Positions 17,315-26,153 of a stretch of DNA of 64,000 bases are shown here, piece after piece (the first letter of the stretch is position 1; the number at the start of each line of letters is the position of its first letter). The notes beneath the pieces are model-generated. The model made no database searches and was not told the DNA's origin. It was given only the letters and a program-made list of their open reading frames with translations. This DNA comes from Anaerococcus lactolyticus ATCC 51172. GTDB lineage: Bacteria > Bacillota > Clostridia > Tissierellales > Peptoniphilaceae. The stretch spans positions 281,928 through 345,927 of the forward strand of contig NZ_GG666046.1 in the NCBI RefSeq assembly GCF_000156575.1, read 5' to 3'. The translations under genes were made by a program, and so were the position numbers.

Positions 17315-17863
17315 ATGGAAGGAAAAATGGAATTATTTGATACTTTCGCCCAAAACCTTGAAAGTGTCAACGGCACTTGCTACAAGGTTAGTAAAAATGA
17401 TTTGGCTGAAACAGTAGCCAAAATTTATAAGGACAATGCAATTGCTTCTACCTGTATGCTTGAAACAGACTTGGCCAAGGAAATAGGCTTAAGCGATTGC
17501 TTAAAAGCTAATGGTATCACAGTACATACAGACCATATTAGGTTAAATAGTGAAACCGATAAGGGTGGGATCACAGAAGTTGCCTATGGTATAGCAGAGC
17601 TTGGCTCAGTAATCCAAGCTAGTGATAATGTAGATACAAGACTTATGGCGATTATGCCTGATTATTACATTGGAATAGTCAAGGGGTCAACAATTGTAAA
17701 AACATATGATGATATGTTTGATGTCTTAGCAGAATTAAAACCTTTCCCAAAATATGTGGGATTTATTACAGGTCCTTCAAGGACAGCAGATATTGAATGT
17801 GTTGGTACTGTGGGCGTTCACGGTCCTTTACAAATGAGCATTATTATTGTGACAGATCTATAA
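17315..17863 (+). CDS. LUD-domain lactate oxidation subunit (LutC/LdhI-like)
   Basis: About 180 residues forming a single LUD domain, as in LutC/YkgG. The diagnostic segments GITEVAYGIAELGSV and TGPSRTADIECVGTVGVHGP are present. It probably forms the small subunit of an L-lactate dehydrogenase complex with the next gene, feeding electrons toward quinone. Start choice is uncertain: ATG 17315 follows AGAGG, ATG 17327 follows GGAAGG at 4 bases, and ATG 17291 is also in frame. It sits between the ArsA pair and the large Fe-S subunit in a single operon. Confidence 0.85.
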   Translation: MEGKMELFDTFAQNLESVNGTCYKVSKNDLAETVAKIYKDNAIASTCMLETDLAKEIGLSDCLKANGITVHTDHIRLNSETDKGGITEVAYGIAELGSVIQASDNVDTRLMAIMPDYYIGIVKGSTIVKTYDDMFDVLAELKPFPKYVGFITGPSRTADIECVGTVGVHGPLQMSIIIVTDL

Positions 17864-17886
17864 TCTGAAGTATTGAGGAGATAAAA

Positions 17887-20046
17887 ATGGTTGATACTAT
17901 AAGTTTAAAAGATGAGATAAAGGACGCGCTCGATAACGCGACTTTAGGTAGGACCCTTGGTAATTTTTGTAAAACTTATCCACAAAGAAGGTTGAATTCT
18001 TACAAGGGTGTTGATTTCGAACAAACCCAACAAGCTATTAAAAAAGTAAAATCTTATGCAGCTGACCATGTTGATGAAATGATAGCTGAATTTAAGAAAA
18101 ATTGTGAAGCTAGGGGCGGCCATGTTGTTGTAGTTAAAAGCAAGGAAGAAGCAGCTGAATGGGTTAAAAACTTCATCAAAGAAAAAGACATCAAGACAGC
18201 TGTAAAATCAAAATCAATGTGTTCTGAAGAAATACATTTTAATAAAATTCTTAAGGATAATGGGGTAGAGTGCCAAGAAACTGACTTGGGTGAATTTATT
18301 ATTTCCCTAGAAGAAAATACTCCAGTACATATGGTAATGCCAGCTTTGCACTTAAATAAGGAGCAGGTAGCAGACTTATTCTCAGACTACACAAAGACAG
18401 ACCACGCACCAGTTATTTCTGAAGAAGTTAGGACAGCAAGAAAGGTTATGAGGGATAAATTTACCCACGCAGACCTTGGTGTATCTGGCGCTAACGTTGC
18501 TGTTGCTGAAACTGGTACAGTTTTCACAATGACCAATGAAGGTAATGGTAGGATGGTTGGTACCTTGCCAAAAGACCACCTCTACATATTTGGTATAGAA
18601 AAATTTGTAAAATCTATTACTGATGCTAGGTGGATATTCAAGGCTCTTCCACGTAATGGTACTGCCCAAAGAATTACCTCTTACTTATCTCTCTACACTG
18701 GCGCTTGCGAAGTTGTTACAGATAAGGAAAATGATACCAAAGAAGATAAGGGATTTTACTGTCTAATCCTTGATGACCCAGGCAGAAGAGAAATCTTAGC
18801 AGAAGAAGAATACAGACAAATCTTTAACTGTATTAGGTGTGGAGCTTGTCTAGATGTTTGTCCAGCCTTTGCCTTAGTTGGTGGCCACGTTTACGGTTCA
18901 AATGTTTATACAGGTGGTATTGGTACCCTCCTAACCCACTTCTTAATTGATGAAAATAGGGCTAACCAAATCGAAAGCGTCTGCCTCCAATGTGGTAGGT
19001 GCAATGAAGTTTGTGGTGGTGGTCTACCAATAGCACAAATGATCATGGGTATTAGGGAAGAAAATGTAAAGAAAAACCCAAACCCAGTTAAGAAATTTGC
19101 CCTAGATGCAGTAACAGATAGGAAACTTTTCCATTCACTTCTAAGGATAGCATCTATTGCCCAAGAGCCATTTACTAAGGGTGGCACTATGATTAGACAC
19201 CTTCCTGACTTTGCAGCAGGTATGACAGGTGGAAAGGTTCTCCCATCAATAGCAAAGGTGCCATTAAGGGATATTTTTGATGAGATAGATCAAAAAGTTG
19301 AAAACCAAAAGGGAACTGTTGCCCTATTTGCAGGATGCCTATTAGACTTTGTATATGTAGATACTGCTAAATCCTTGATTAAGAATATGAACTCAATTGG
19401 TTACAAGGTTGAATTCCCAATGGGTCAAGCTTGCTGTGGTTGTCCTGCTAGCAACATGGGTGATATAGAAAATGCAACCAAGGAAGCTGAGATAAATATA
19501 AAGGCTATGGATGCTGAAAAATACGATTATATCCTTCTTGCTTGTCCATCATGCACCCACCAACTCCAATCTTACAAGGATTTCTTTGAAGAAGGTACTG
19601 AGATGCACAAGAGGGCTGTGGAATTAGGTAGCAAGTGTGTTGACTTCTGCAAGCTTTTCCACGAAAAAGATACCCACGAAAACCATGGTGATGGCAAAAA
19701 TGTTAAGGTAACCTACCATGATTCTTGCCACTTAAAGAGAACTTTGGGTGTCTTTGAAGAACCAAGGGACCTTCTAAAAGCAACTGAAGGTGTAGAATTT
19801 GTTGAAATGGAAGATAGCGATAACTGCTGTGGTTTCGCAGGATCTTACAATGTATTGTATCCAGATATTTCATCAAAAATCTTAAAGAATAAAATCGAAA
19901 ATATTAAAAAGTCTGGAGCAGATGTTGTGGCTGTAGATTGTCCTGGTTGTATGATGCAAATCAGAGGTGGTCTAGAAGCAGAAGGCCTTGATATAAAGGT
20001 TAAACATACTTCAGAAATCATATCTGAAAAGAGAGGACTCATCTAA
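17887..20046 (+). CDS. LutB-LutA-type fused lactate dehydrogenase Fe-S subunit (LdhH-like)
   Basis: A 719-residue fusion. The N-terminal LUD domain (about 60-300) contains SGANVAVAETGTVF. Two 4Fe-4S motifs follow, CIRCGACLDVC near 316 and CLQCGRCNEVC near 366. Two CCG-type heterodisulfide-reductase domains complete it, with ACCGCPASN / CPSCTHQ and DNCCGFAGSYN / CPGCMMQ. This joins LutB and LutA into one chain, as in the quinone-linked L-lactate dehydrogenase large subunits of anaerobes. GAGGAG lies 6 bases upstream. The following quinone enzymes suggest that menaquinone is the acceptor. Substrate is inferred from family. Confidence 0.88.
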   Translation: MVDTISLKDEIKDALDNATLGRTLGNFCKTYPQRRLNSYKGVDFEQTQQAIKKVKSYAADHVDEMIAEFKKNCEARGGHVVVVKSKEEAAEWVKNFIKEKDIKTAVKSKSMCSEEIHFNKILKDNGVECQETDLGEFIISLEENTPVHMVMPALHLNKEQVADLFSDYTKTDHAPVISEEVRTARKVMRDKFTHADLGVSGANVAVAETGTVFTMTNEGNGRMVGTLPKDHLYIFGIEKFVKSITDARWIFKALPRNGTAQRITSYLSLYTGACEVVTDKENDTKEDKGFYCLILDDPGRREILAEEEYRQIFNCIRCGACLDVCPAFALVGGHVYGSNVYTGGIGTLLTHFLIDENRANQIESVCLQCGRCNEVCGGGLPIAQMIMGIREENVKKNPNPVKKFALDAVTDRKLFHSLLRIASIAQEPFTKGGTMIRHLPDFAAGMTGGKVLPSIAKVPLRDIFDEIDQKVENQKGTVALFAGCLLDFVYVDTAKSLIKNMNSIGYKVEFPMGQACCGCPASNMGDIENATKEAEINIKAMDAEKYDYILLACPSCTHQLQSYKDFFEEGTEMHKRAVELGSKCVDFCKLFHEKDTHENHGDGKNVKVTYHDSCHLKRTLGVFEEPRDLLKATEGVEFVEMEDSDNCCGFAGSYNVLYPDISSKILKNKIENIKKSGADVVAVDCPGCMMQIRGGLEAEGLDIKVKHTSEIISEKRGLI

Positions 20047-20048
20047 AA

Positions 20049-21041
20049 ATGAACGTGATTGTAAGTGAGGCATTGACTAGGGAAAAGTTAATAGATGACT
20101 GTGTTTCTAAGGTCCATGAAGAGATAAAAAATATCTTATCCGACTATAAGTCAAGTCAAAATCTTTGCGATATAATCAAAGACGCCTTGACTTCAAGTGG
20201 GAAGATGCTTAGGACTAAGCTATTAATTAGTATAAGTCTTATGGGCGATGGAGAAATTTCAAAAAAAGTTATTTCCCAAGCTGCGGCTGTTGAGATAACC
20301 CACCTTGCATCACTTATTCACGATGATATTATAGATGATTCTACATTAAGAAGATCACACAAGTCAACTCAAGCGAAGTACGGCAAGGATGTAGCCGTAT
20401 TCGCTGGGGACTATATGATAGCAAAAGTTTTTAGCTATTTGGCAAATGAAAACTTATATGACGAGATTAAAGTAATAGCCAATACAATAAAGCATATGTG
20501 CAACGGTGAAGTTGGGCAAAACCTTATAAAATACAGGCTTGACATGGGTGAAGATGAATATTTTGAAAATATTTCAGGCAAAACTGCTTCGTTTTTTAAG
20601 ACTGTCTGCTATTTTGGAGCGAGAAATGCGGGTTTTGGCCAAATGGATACTGAAAGGATGGTAGCCTTTGGAGAAAATCTGGGCTTGATGTTCCAATTAA
20701 AGGATGACCTATTGGACCTATTTTCTAATAAACTTATTACTGGGAAGGAAGAATTCTCCGACATCAGGGAGGGGATTTATACCTATCCAGTCTTGCTTGG
20801 TCTAAAAGATGAAGATTACGGAGAAGAAATCCACCGTATCTTGCTAGAAAATAAGGAAAGAAAACTTGGAGAAGATGAATTAATAAGTTTGAGAAAGCTT
20901 TTGATAAAATCCAAGGCTGACACTTTGACTGCACTAAAAATAAGAGACTTGGCTGATGAAAACAGGTTTATCTTAGCTAGTATAGATGGTAAGGATGTTA
21001 TGTACTTGGAAAAAATTCTAGAAAAGGTGGAAAATAGCTGA
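20049..21041 (+). CDS. Polyprenyl diphosphate synthase (long-chain)
   Basis: A 330-residue trans-prenyltransferase that builds the isoprenoid side chain from IPP and an allylic diphosphate. The first aspartate-rich motif is HDDIIDDSTLRR at about 93-104 and the second is KDDLLDLF near 218. It begins 2 bases after the lactate subunit and overlaps the UbiA gene by one base, so it is translationally linked to menaquinone assembly rather than being a housekeeping IspA. Chain length cannot be read confidently. The likely product is a heptaprenyl- or octaprenyl-type tail. Confidence 0.9.
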   Translation: MNVIVSEALTREKLIDDCVSKVHEEIKNILSDYKSSQNLCDIIKDALTSSGKMLRTKLLISISLMGDGEISKKVISQAAAVEITHLASLIHDDIIDDSTLRRSHKSTQAKYGKDVAVFAGDYMIAKVFSYLANENLYDEIKVIANTIKHMCNGEVGQNLIKYRLDMGEDEYFENISGKTASFFKTVCYFGARNAGFGQMDTERMVAFGENLGLMFQLKDDLLDLFSNKLITGKEEFSDIREGIYTYPVLLGLKDEDYGEEIHRILLENKERKLGEDELISLRKLLIKSKADTLTALKIRDLADENRFILASIDGKDVMYLEKILEKVENS

Positions 21042-21961
21042 TGCAAACCTACCAAAGAATGACAGTAAAAAACATAATCAATTTTGCTAATCCAAAATCT
21101 TTTGTTGCTTCAGTTATACCTGCAATATTTGGCATCCTCCTTAGCTTGAAATTTGGCTATTCCATAAGTTTGATAAGAGCCTTGGCCTTGATATTTGCTT
21201 GCGTATTCTTTCAGGCATCTGTAAATACAATAAACGACTACAGTGATTTTGTAAATGGAGTTGATAGTATAGATGATAACCTAAAGGAAGACGACAACGT
21301 AATGTTTTATAACCATATCAGACCCAAAAGCGTTGACAACTTAGGCTGGATATTTTTAGGTCTTGGCATAGGTTTGGGGTTGTTAGCCTTAGATGGAATA
21401 AATTATGCCAGTATTGTAATCGGCATAATCGCAACCCTTACAGTTCTATTTTATTCTAAGGGGCCCTTTCCAATTTCATATTTGCCAATTGGAGAACTTA
21501 CAAGTGGCCTTGTGATGGGTGGTTTGATACCTCTTGGAGTAAATGCTACTATTTCTGGCAGGTTAAACCCAGAAATTTTAGCCTATTCCCTTCCCTTTAT
21601 CCTTGGCATAGCCTTGATAATGATGAGCAACAACGCCAGCGATATAGAAAAAGACAAGAGGGCAAAAAGATATACCCTAGCTGTGGTCATGGGTAGGGAA
21701 AAAATCAGGATTTTATACAAAATCACTGTGGGACTTTGGATTGTAAGCCAGTTGGTTCTGACCTATTATTTGTTAGGCTATCTCTTTCTCGGCATAAACC
21801 TAATCTTGTTTATGATTAAGGGGAAATTTCTTAAAAACCTAATTTTTGCAAGTCTTCTACCAGAAGCTAGGATTGGTCAGATGATGGGTATTGGCATGGC
21901 CAATGTTTTGATTAATGGTACTTACCTGCTTTGCCTAGCTTTGAGTTTTATAGGATCTTAG
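21041..21961 (+). CDS. UbiA-family prenyltransferase (MenA-like)
   Basis: A 306-residue integral membrane aromatic prenyltransferase with about eight helices. The first Asp-rich motif is NTINDYSDFVNG near 64-75, and the second is NASDIEKDKRAKR near 198-210. In context it most probably joins 1,4-dihydroxy-2-naphthoate to the polyprenyl chain to give demethylmenaquinone. It overlaps the preceding synthase (TGATG) and is followed after 1 base by a UbiE-type methyltransferase. None of the enzymes that make dihydroxynaphthoate are in this operon. Confidence 0.88.
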   Translation: MQTYQRMTVKNIINFANPKSFVASVIPAIFGILLSLKFGYSISLIRALALIFACVFFQASVNTINDYSDFVNGVDSIDDNLKEDDNVMFYNHIRPKSVDNLGWIFLGLGIGLGLLALDGINYASIVIGIIATLTVLFYSKGPFPISYLPIGELTSGLVMGGLIPLGVNATISGRLNPEILAYSLPFILGIALIMMSNNASDIEKDKRAKRYTLAVVMGREKIRILYKITVGLWIVSQLVLTYYLLGYLFLGINLILFMIKGKFLKNLIFASLLPEARIGQMMGIGMANVLINGTYLLCLALSFIGS

Positions 21962-21962
21962 G

Positions 21963-22652
21963 ATGAATAAGAGCAAAAAGGTCTACGATATATTCCAAAA
22001 TATATCGCCATATTACGATAGGGCCAACGATAGGATTAGCCTAGGTTTGCAGAAAAAACGGAAAAACAAATTTGTAAGCGAGGTTTTAAATACTATAAAT
22101 GAAGATTCCGATCTCCTAGACCTTTGTTGTGGGACTGGGGATATAGGTCTTAGTTTGAAAGAAAAATCTCCTGCCAGGGTTGTGGGTGTAGATTTCTCGG
22201 AAAATATGCTAAAAATAGCTAAGGCTAAGGCAAAATCTTTTAAAAATATATCTTTCATCAAAGCTGATGTTAAAAATTTGCCTTTTAAGGACGAGACTTT
22301 TGATAATATTACCATTTCTTTTGGGCTTAGAAATACTGATGATTACAAAAAAGTTTTGGAGGAGATGGTCAGGGTTGGAAAAGATAAGGCTTTTGTATAT
22401 GTGATGGATTCATTTACAATAGAAAATATTTTTATAAAACCATTTTATATTTTGTTTTTTAAATACCTTATGCCACTTTTAGGTGGGGGGATAAAAAGAT
22501 ATAAAGATTATGCTTGGTTATATGAATCAACCAAACTCTTTATTAGTCCCGAAGAATTGGTGAAGTTGTTTGAGTCTTTTGGATTAAAAAATATAAGGGT
22601 TAAAAAAATGCTATTTGGTGCTTGTGTTATAGTGAGTGGACAAAAAATTTAA
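21963..22652 (+). CDS. Demethylmenaquinone methyltransferase (UbiE/MenG family)
   Basis: A 229-residue UbiE/MenG-type SAM methyltransferase. The family signature Y-D-x-x-N-D is seen near the start (YYDRANDRISLG), motif I is LLDLCCGTGDIG, and the segment ISFGLRNTDDY is characteristic. It would methylate demethylmenaquinone to menaquinone. Length is typical. It is placed between the MenA-like gene and fixC in the same operon, confirming a quinone role. Confidence 0.9.
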   Translation: MNKSKKVYDIFQNISPYYDRANDRISLGLQKKRKNKFVSEVLNTINEDSDLLDLCCGTGDIGLSLKEKSPARVVGVDFSENMLKIAKAKAKSFKNISFIKADVKNLPFKDETFDNITISFGLRNTDDYKKVLEEMVRVGKDKAFVYVMDSFTIENIFIKPFYILFFKYLMPLLGGGIKRYKDYAWLYESTKLFISPEELVKLFESFGLKNIRVKKMLFGACVIVSGQKI

Positions 22653-22679
22653 ACCAAAAAATTTATAACGGGGGAAACA

Positions 22680-23975
22680 ATGAGTGAAGATAAGTTTGAT
22701 GTTATAATTGTTGGAGGTGGTGTTGCAGGTCTTGCAGCATCCATAGTTTTAGCAGAAAATGATTTAGAAGTTTTATTGGTTGAAAGAGGAGATTATTGTG
22801 GAGCTAAGAATGTTACAGGTGGTAGGTTGTATGGTCATAGCCTAGAGAAAATCATACCAAACTTTGCTGACGAAGCTCCAATTGAAAGAAAAGTTGTTAA
22901 AGAAAGAATATCTATGATGAGCGAAAAATCCTCACTTGACATAGGTTACTCATCAAAAGAATTGGGTGAGAATAAGGATTCTTCATCATATGTGGTATTA
23001 CATAGCAAGTTTGACCAATATTTGGCAGAAAAGGCTGAAGAGGCTGGAGTAGCCATTATTACAGGTGTACTTGTAGAAAAACTCCTATTAGAAGAAGGCA
23101 AGGTAGTTGGTATTGACGCTACAGGCGAAGAAATGTACGCAGATGCAGTTATTATCGCCGATGGTGTAAACTCCCTACTTTCTCAACAAATAGGTATCAA
23201 AAAAGAACTAGAACCAAACCAAGTAGCTGTTGGCGCCAAAGAAGTAATTGAATTATCAGAAGAGATTATAAACGAGAGATTCAACCTTGAAAGTGGCGAG
23301 GGAATGAGCTGGCTATCTTGTGGCGCCCCAACCATGGGTGGTTTTGGTGGTGGCTTTATTTATACAAATAAGGACTCTGTATCAATAGGTGTTGTAGCAA
23401 CCCTTTCTGATATCGGATACTCAAACACAAAATTGACTGACTTGCTAGAAAGATTTAAGGAACATGACAGCGTAGCACCATTTATCAAGGGTGGCAAGAC
23501 CATAGAATATTCTGCCCACCTAGTACCAGAAGAAGGTATCCATATGGTTCCACAAATTTATGGAGATGGCTTCCTCGTAGTAGGAGACGCTGCAGGATTT
23601 TGTATAAACTTAGGCTACACTGTAAGGGGTATGGATTTTGCAATCGAAAGTGGTAGGCTAGCTGCCCTTGCCATCCTAAGAGCCAAAGAAAAAGAAGACT
23701 TCAGCAAGGAAAGCCTAGCAGTTTATCAAGATTTAGTTAATGATAGCTTTATCATGAAAGACCTTATGACCTTCAAAGCCTTCCCAACCATCTTAAGCAG
23801 AAGGGAAATCTTCAGTGACCTACCAGAAATTATAAATGACGTAGCTGGCAGGGCCTTTACCGTAAATGGTGGAGACAGCAAGGGCTTCATAATGGGAACA
23901 GTAAATGATCTTGCAACAAGGATTAGCGCAACACAACTATCAGACTTTATTTCTACAGTAATGGAGGCACTATAA
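22680..23975 (+). CDS. fixC: FixC-like FAD oxidoreductase (ETF:quinone oxidoreductase family)
   Basis: A 431-residue flavoprotein of the ETF-QO/FixC family. The FAD-binding motif is IIVGGGVAGLAASIVLAE at about 8-25, with VVGDAAGFCINLGYTVRGMDFAIESG in the second half. It passes electrons between a flavoprotein donor and quinone, together with the FixX ferredoxin whose gene overlaps its stop codon. FixA and FixB (ETF) are not in the operon. In this position it plausibly couples the lactate-oxidising complex or an external ETF to menaquinone. Confidence 0.88.
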   Translation: MSEDKFDVIIVGGGVAGLAASIVLAENDLEVLLVERGDYCGAKNVTGGRLYGHSLEKIIPNFADEAPIERKVVKERISMMSEKSSLDIGYSSKELGENKDSSSYVVLHSKFDQYLAEKAEEAGVAIITGVLVEKLLLEEGKVVGIDATGEEMYADAVIIADGVNSLLSQQIGIKKELEPNQVAVGAKEVIELSEEIINERFNLESGEGMSWLSCGAPTMGGFGGGFIYTNKDSVSIGVVATLSDIGYSNTKLTDLLERFKEHDSVAPFIKGGKTIEYSAHLVPEEGIHMVPQIYGDGFLVVGDAAGFCINLGYTVRGMDFAIESGRLAALAILRAKEKEDFSKESLAVYQDLVNDSFIMKDLMTFKAFPTILSRREIFSDLPEIINDVAGRAFTVNGGDSKGFIMGTVNDLATRISATQLSDFISTVMEAL

Positions 23976-24259
23976 TGAAAAGAATGAGTGTAGAAGACAA
24001 GTTAGGTCTTAATATATATCATACTGACGAGTTTAATTCACATATTGATGTTGACTTGGAATTTAAAGATGAAGATGAAATCAATAAATTAATCTTAGCC
24101 TGCCCAGCAGCTTGCTATACCTATGTAGATGGGGTATTTGGCTTTTCACACCTTGGTTGCTTGGAATGTGGTACTTGCAGGGTCTTATCCCATGGCAAAA
24201 TCGTCAAAGATTGGAAGCACCCACAAGGCGAAGTAGGCGTAACCTTTAGACAGGGTTAA
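23975..24259 (+). CDS. fixX: FixX-like ferredoxin
   Basis: A 94-residue ferredoxin-like protein of the FixX type. Cysteines lie in LACPAACYT (about 46-50) and GCLECGTCRVL (about 66-72), enough for one 4Fe-4S cluster. It overlaps fixC by one base and ends the operon, which is closed by a long hairpin at 24334-24402. It would form the Fe-S half of the FixCX quinone oxidoreductase. Confidence 0.88.
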   Translation: MKRMSVEDKLGLNIYHTDEFNSHIDVDLEFKDEDEINKLILACPAACYTYVDGVFGFSHLGCLECGTCRVLSHGKIVKDWKHPQGEVGVTFRQG

Positions 24260-24333
24260 GAAAAAATCTTAGCCTAAGGTATTAACAAAAATGGACTTAA
24301 TTAAGTCTTTACTTATCCTATAAAAATAACAAT

Positions 24334-24402
24334 AAAAAACAACCCCTATTGTAATGGACTTTCTGCTGGACTTCCGGCAAAGAACCATTGGGGTTGTTTT
24401 TT
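24334..24402. terminator. Long bidirectional terminator hairpin
   Basis: ACAACCCC 24339-24346 pairs with GGGGTTGT 24390-24397. AATGG pairs with CCATT inside, and a further CTTT..GG / CC..AAAG stem closes a small loop. A-runs on the left and T-runs on the right allow termination in both directions, between fixX (+) and the SDR gene (-). The stem is much longer than the other terminators in the window. Confidence 0.8.
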
Positions 24403-24415
24403 ATTTAATTAAATC

Positions 24416-25165
24416 CTACATAAAGGTAGCGCCATCGCAGTAGAGAATTTCTCCTGAAACATAGCTTGCAAGGTCGCTTGCTAGGAATAAAACTGCCTTG
24501 GCAACATCTTCTGGTTCGCCAATCCTCTTTAGAGGAATCATTTGTTTTACTGGTTCGATTTGCTCTTTAGGCAAAACTTTGACCATATCAGTGTTGGTAA
24601 CGCCAGGACCTACTGCATTAACTCTGATGCCTGATGGGCCGAGTTCTCTGGCTAGAGATACTGTAAGACCATTTATAGCAAACTTGCTAGTTGGGTAGGC
24701 AACACCTGTTGGTTGACCATTTTTAGACACCATAGATGAAAAGTTAATAATAGATCCAGACTTTCTTTCAAGAAAATGTGGGAGAAAATTGTGAATCATA
24801 TTGTAGGTGCCGTTGACATTTATATCCATAACTTTTGCAAAATGTGCAAGGTCAGCATCTACACTTGGGATATTATCAGAAATACCAGCGCAATTTACAA
24901 GGATATCAACCTTGCCAAAGTCTTTTATAACTTCTCCTACAAATTCTTTCACACTAACTTCATCAGTTAGCCTTGGCCAGTAACCCTTAAATAGGGAAGA
25001 GTCATATTTTTCTTTAAGTTTATCAATAGCCTTGTTGGCTGATTCTTCTCTAGAGCCTAGGATGGCTACTTTAGCGCCATTATCTAGAAATTTTTCTGCA
25101 ACAGCAAAACCAATACCCCTAGATGAACCAGTCACAACAGCGACTTTACCTTCTAATAATTTCAT
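24416..25165 (-). CDS. SDR-family oxidoreductase (FabG-like)
   Basis: A 249-residue classical short-chain dehydrogenase. The cofactor motif is TGSSRGIGFA at 12-21, with the NAG-like NCAGISD, catalytic Ser in INFSSMVS and Tyr-x3-Lys in YPTSK. Length and the C-terminal YVSGEILYCDGATF match 3-oxoacyl-ACP/acetoacetyl-CoA reductases. AAGGAGG precedes the ATG on the minus strand. It is a single gene, not in a fatty-acid cluster, so the substrate could be an acyl-CoA, acyl-ACP or other alcohol. Confidence 0.85.
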   Translation of the reverse strand: MKLLEGKVAVVTGSSRGIGFAVAEKFLDNGAKVAILGSREESANKAIDKLKEKYDSSLFKGYWPRLTDEVSVKEFVGEVIKDFGKVDILVNCAGISDNIPSVDADLAHFAKVMDINVNGTYNMIHNFLPHFLERKSGSIINFSSMVSKNGQPTGVAYPTSKFAINGLTVSLARELGPSGIRVNAVGPGVTNTDMVKVLPKEQIEPVKQMIPLKRIGEPEDVAKAVLFLASDLASYVSGEILYCDGATFM

Positions 25166-25238
25166 AAAACCTCCTTAAGTTTTTTCTCTTTTCTTATATA
25201 CCCATTTTTAAAAAAATTATCATAAAGGTTAATTGAGT

Positions 25239-25267
25239 TTGACATTTGTGCATAATTCGAGTATTAT
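25239..25267 (+). promoter_or_regulatory. Strong sigma-A promoter of rpsF operon
   Basis: Consensus TTGACA at 25239-25244 and TATTAT at 25262-25267, separated by exactly 17 bases. The start would lie near 25274. Confidence 0.75.
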
Positions 25268-25273
25268 CAATAG

Positions 25274-25329
25274 GTAATCTCTACTCCGTAGTATAAACGG
25301 GGTCAATAGTCCACAGGGAGGTGAAAAAT
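25274..25329 (+). promoter_or_regulatory. Possible S6:S18 autoregulatory leader
   Basis: This short leader of rpsF-ssb-rpsR contains CTAC-TCC-GTAG and CCG/CGG pairing around 25281-25301. Bacterial rpsF operons often carry a conserved leader bound by the S6:S18 complex, with an exposed CCG. Structure was judged by eye only. Confidence 0.35.
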
Positions 25330-25614
25330 ATGAATAATTACGAAGCAGTATTGATTTTCAAGACTGAATTAGCTGATGCTGACAGAAATGCTCTTCTAGA
25401 TAGATTTAAAGGTCATATCGAAGAAAACGGCGAAGTTGTATCAGTTGATGACTGGGGAAAGAGAAGACTTGCTTATGAGATCGCTGATCTTAAAGAAGGT
25501 TATTACTATATCGTAGACTTCAAGTCAGACCCAGATCATATCAAAGAATTTGAAAGAAGATTAAGACTTTCAGATTTCGTTCTTAGATACATGGTTATAA
25601 GAAAAGAGGACTAA
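25330..25614 (+). CDS. rpsF: Ribosomal protein bS6
   Basis: A 94-residue small-subunit protein that pairs with bS18. The N-terminal NNYEAVLIFK and the WGKRRLAYEI segment are diagnostic. ATG 25330 follows GGGAGG by 7 bases; an in-frame GTG at 25321 is rejected because it overlaps the ribosome site. It is the first gene of rpsF-ssb-rpsR, with ssb beginning 1 base after the stop. Confidence 0.97.
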   Translation: MNNYEAVLIFKTELADADRNALLDRFKGHIEENGEVVSVDDWGKRRLAYEIADLKEGYYYIVDFKSDPDHIKEFERRLRLSDFVLRYMVIRKED

Positions 25615-25615
25615 T

Positions 25616-26128
25616 ATGAATAAAGTAATACTAATAGGACGCCTAGTTAGGGATCCTGAGTTAAGATATACCCAAGGAAACCAAGCGGTATGTACATTCA
25701 CATTAGCGATAGACAAAAGACTAAGTCGAGAAAAAAGAGAAGAAGCGGAAGCAGCTAATCGTCCAACAGCAGATTTTCCAAGGATAACTGTTTGGGGTAA
25801 GCAGGCAGAAAATGCCTCTAGATACCTCTTTAAAGGAAGTCAATGCGCAGTAGAAGGTAGGATTCAAACAGGAAGCTACCAAGATAGAGAAACAGGCAAA
25901 ACAGTTTATACAACAGATGTTGTCGCAGACAATGTTGAGTTTTTAGGAGCTAGGTCAGAAAGACAAGCTCATAGCTCAAATACTGGTGACAACCAAGACG
26001 TATATCAAAATTCCTATTCTCAAACAAACCAATATCAAAATAACCAACCAAGTGCACCAAGCACCAATGATGATTTTTTTGATGATGACTTTACTGAAAT
26101 CCAAGACGATGGCAGAATTCCATTCTAG
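25616..26128 (+). CDS. ssb: Single-stranded DNA-binding protein
   Basis: A 170-residue SSB with an N-terminal OB fold (about 1-110: MNKVILIGRLVRDPELRYT, FPRITVWGKQAEN), a Gln/Asn/Ser-rich linker, and an acidic partner-binding tip DDGRIPF. The tip ends in the canonical P-F. It sits between rpsF and rpsR as in most Firmicutes. The tail recruits replication and repair enzymes. Confidence 0.96.
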   Translation: MNKVILIGRLVRDPELRYTQGNQAVCTFTLAIDKRLSREKREEAEAANRPTADFPRITVWGKQAENASRYLFKGSQCAVEGRIQTGSYQDRETGKTVYTTDVVADNVEFLGARSERQAHSSNTGDNQDVYQNSYSQTNQYQNNQPSAPSTNDDFFDDDFTEIQDDGRIPF

Positions 26129-26153
26129 AAAAATATAAAAGAAAGGAATTACA

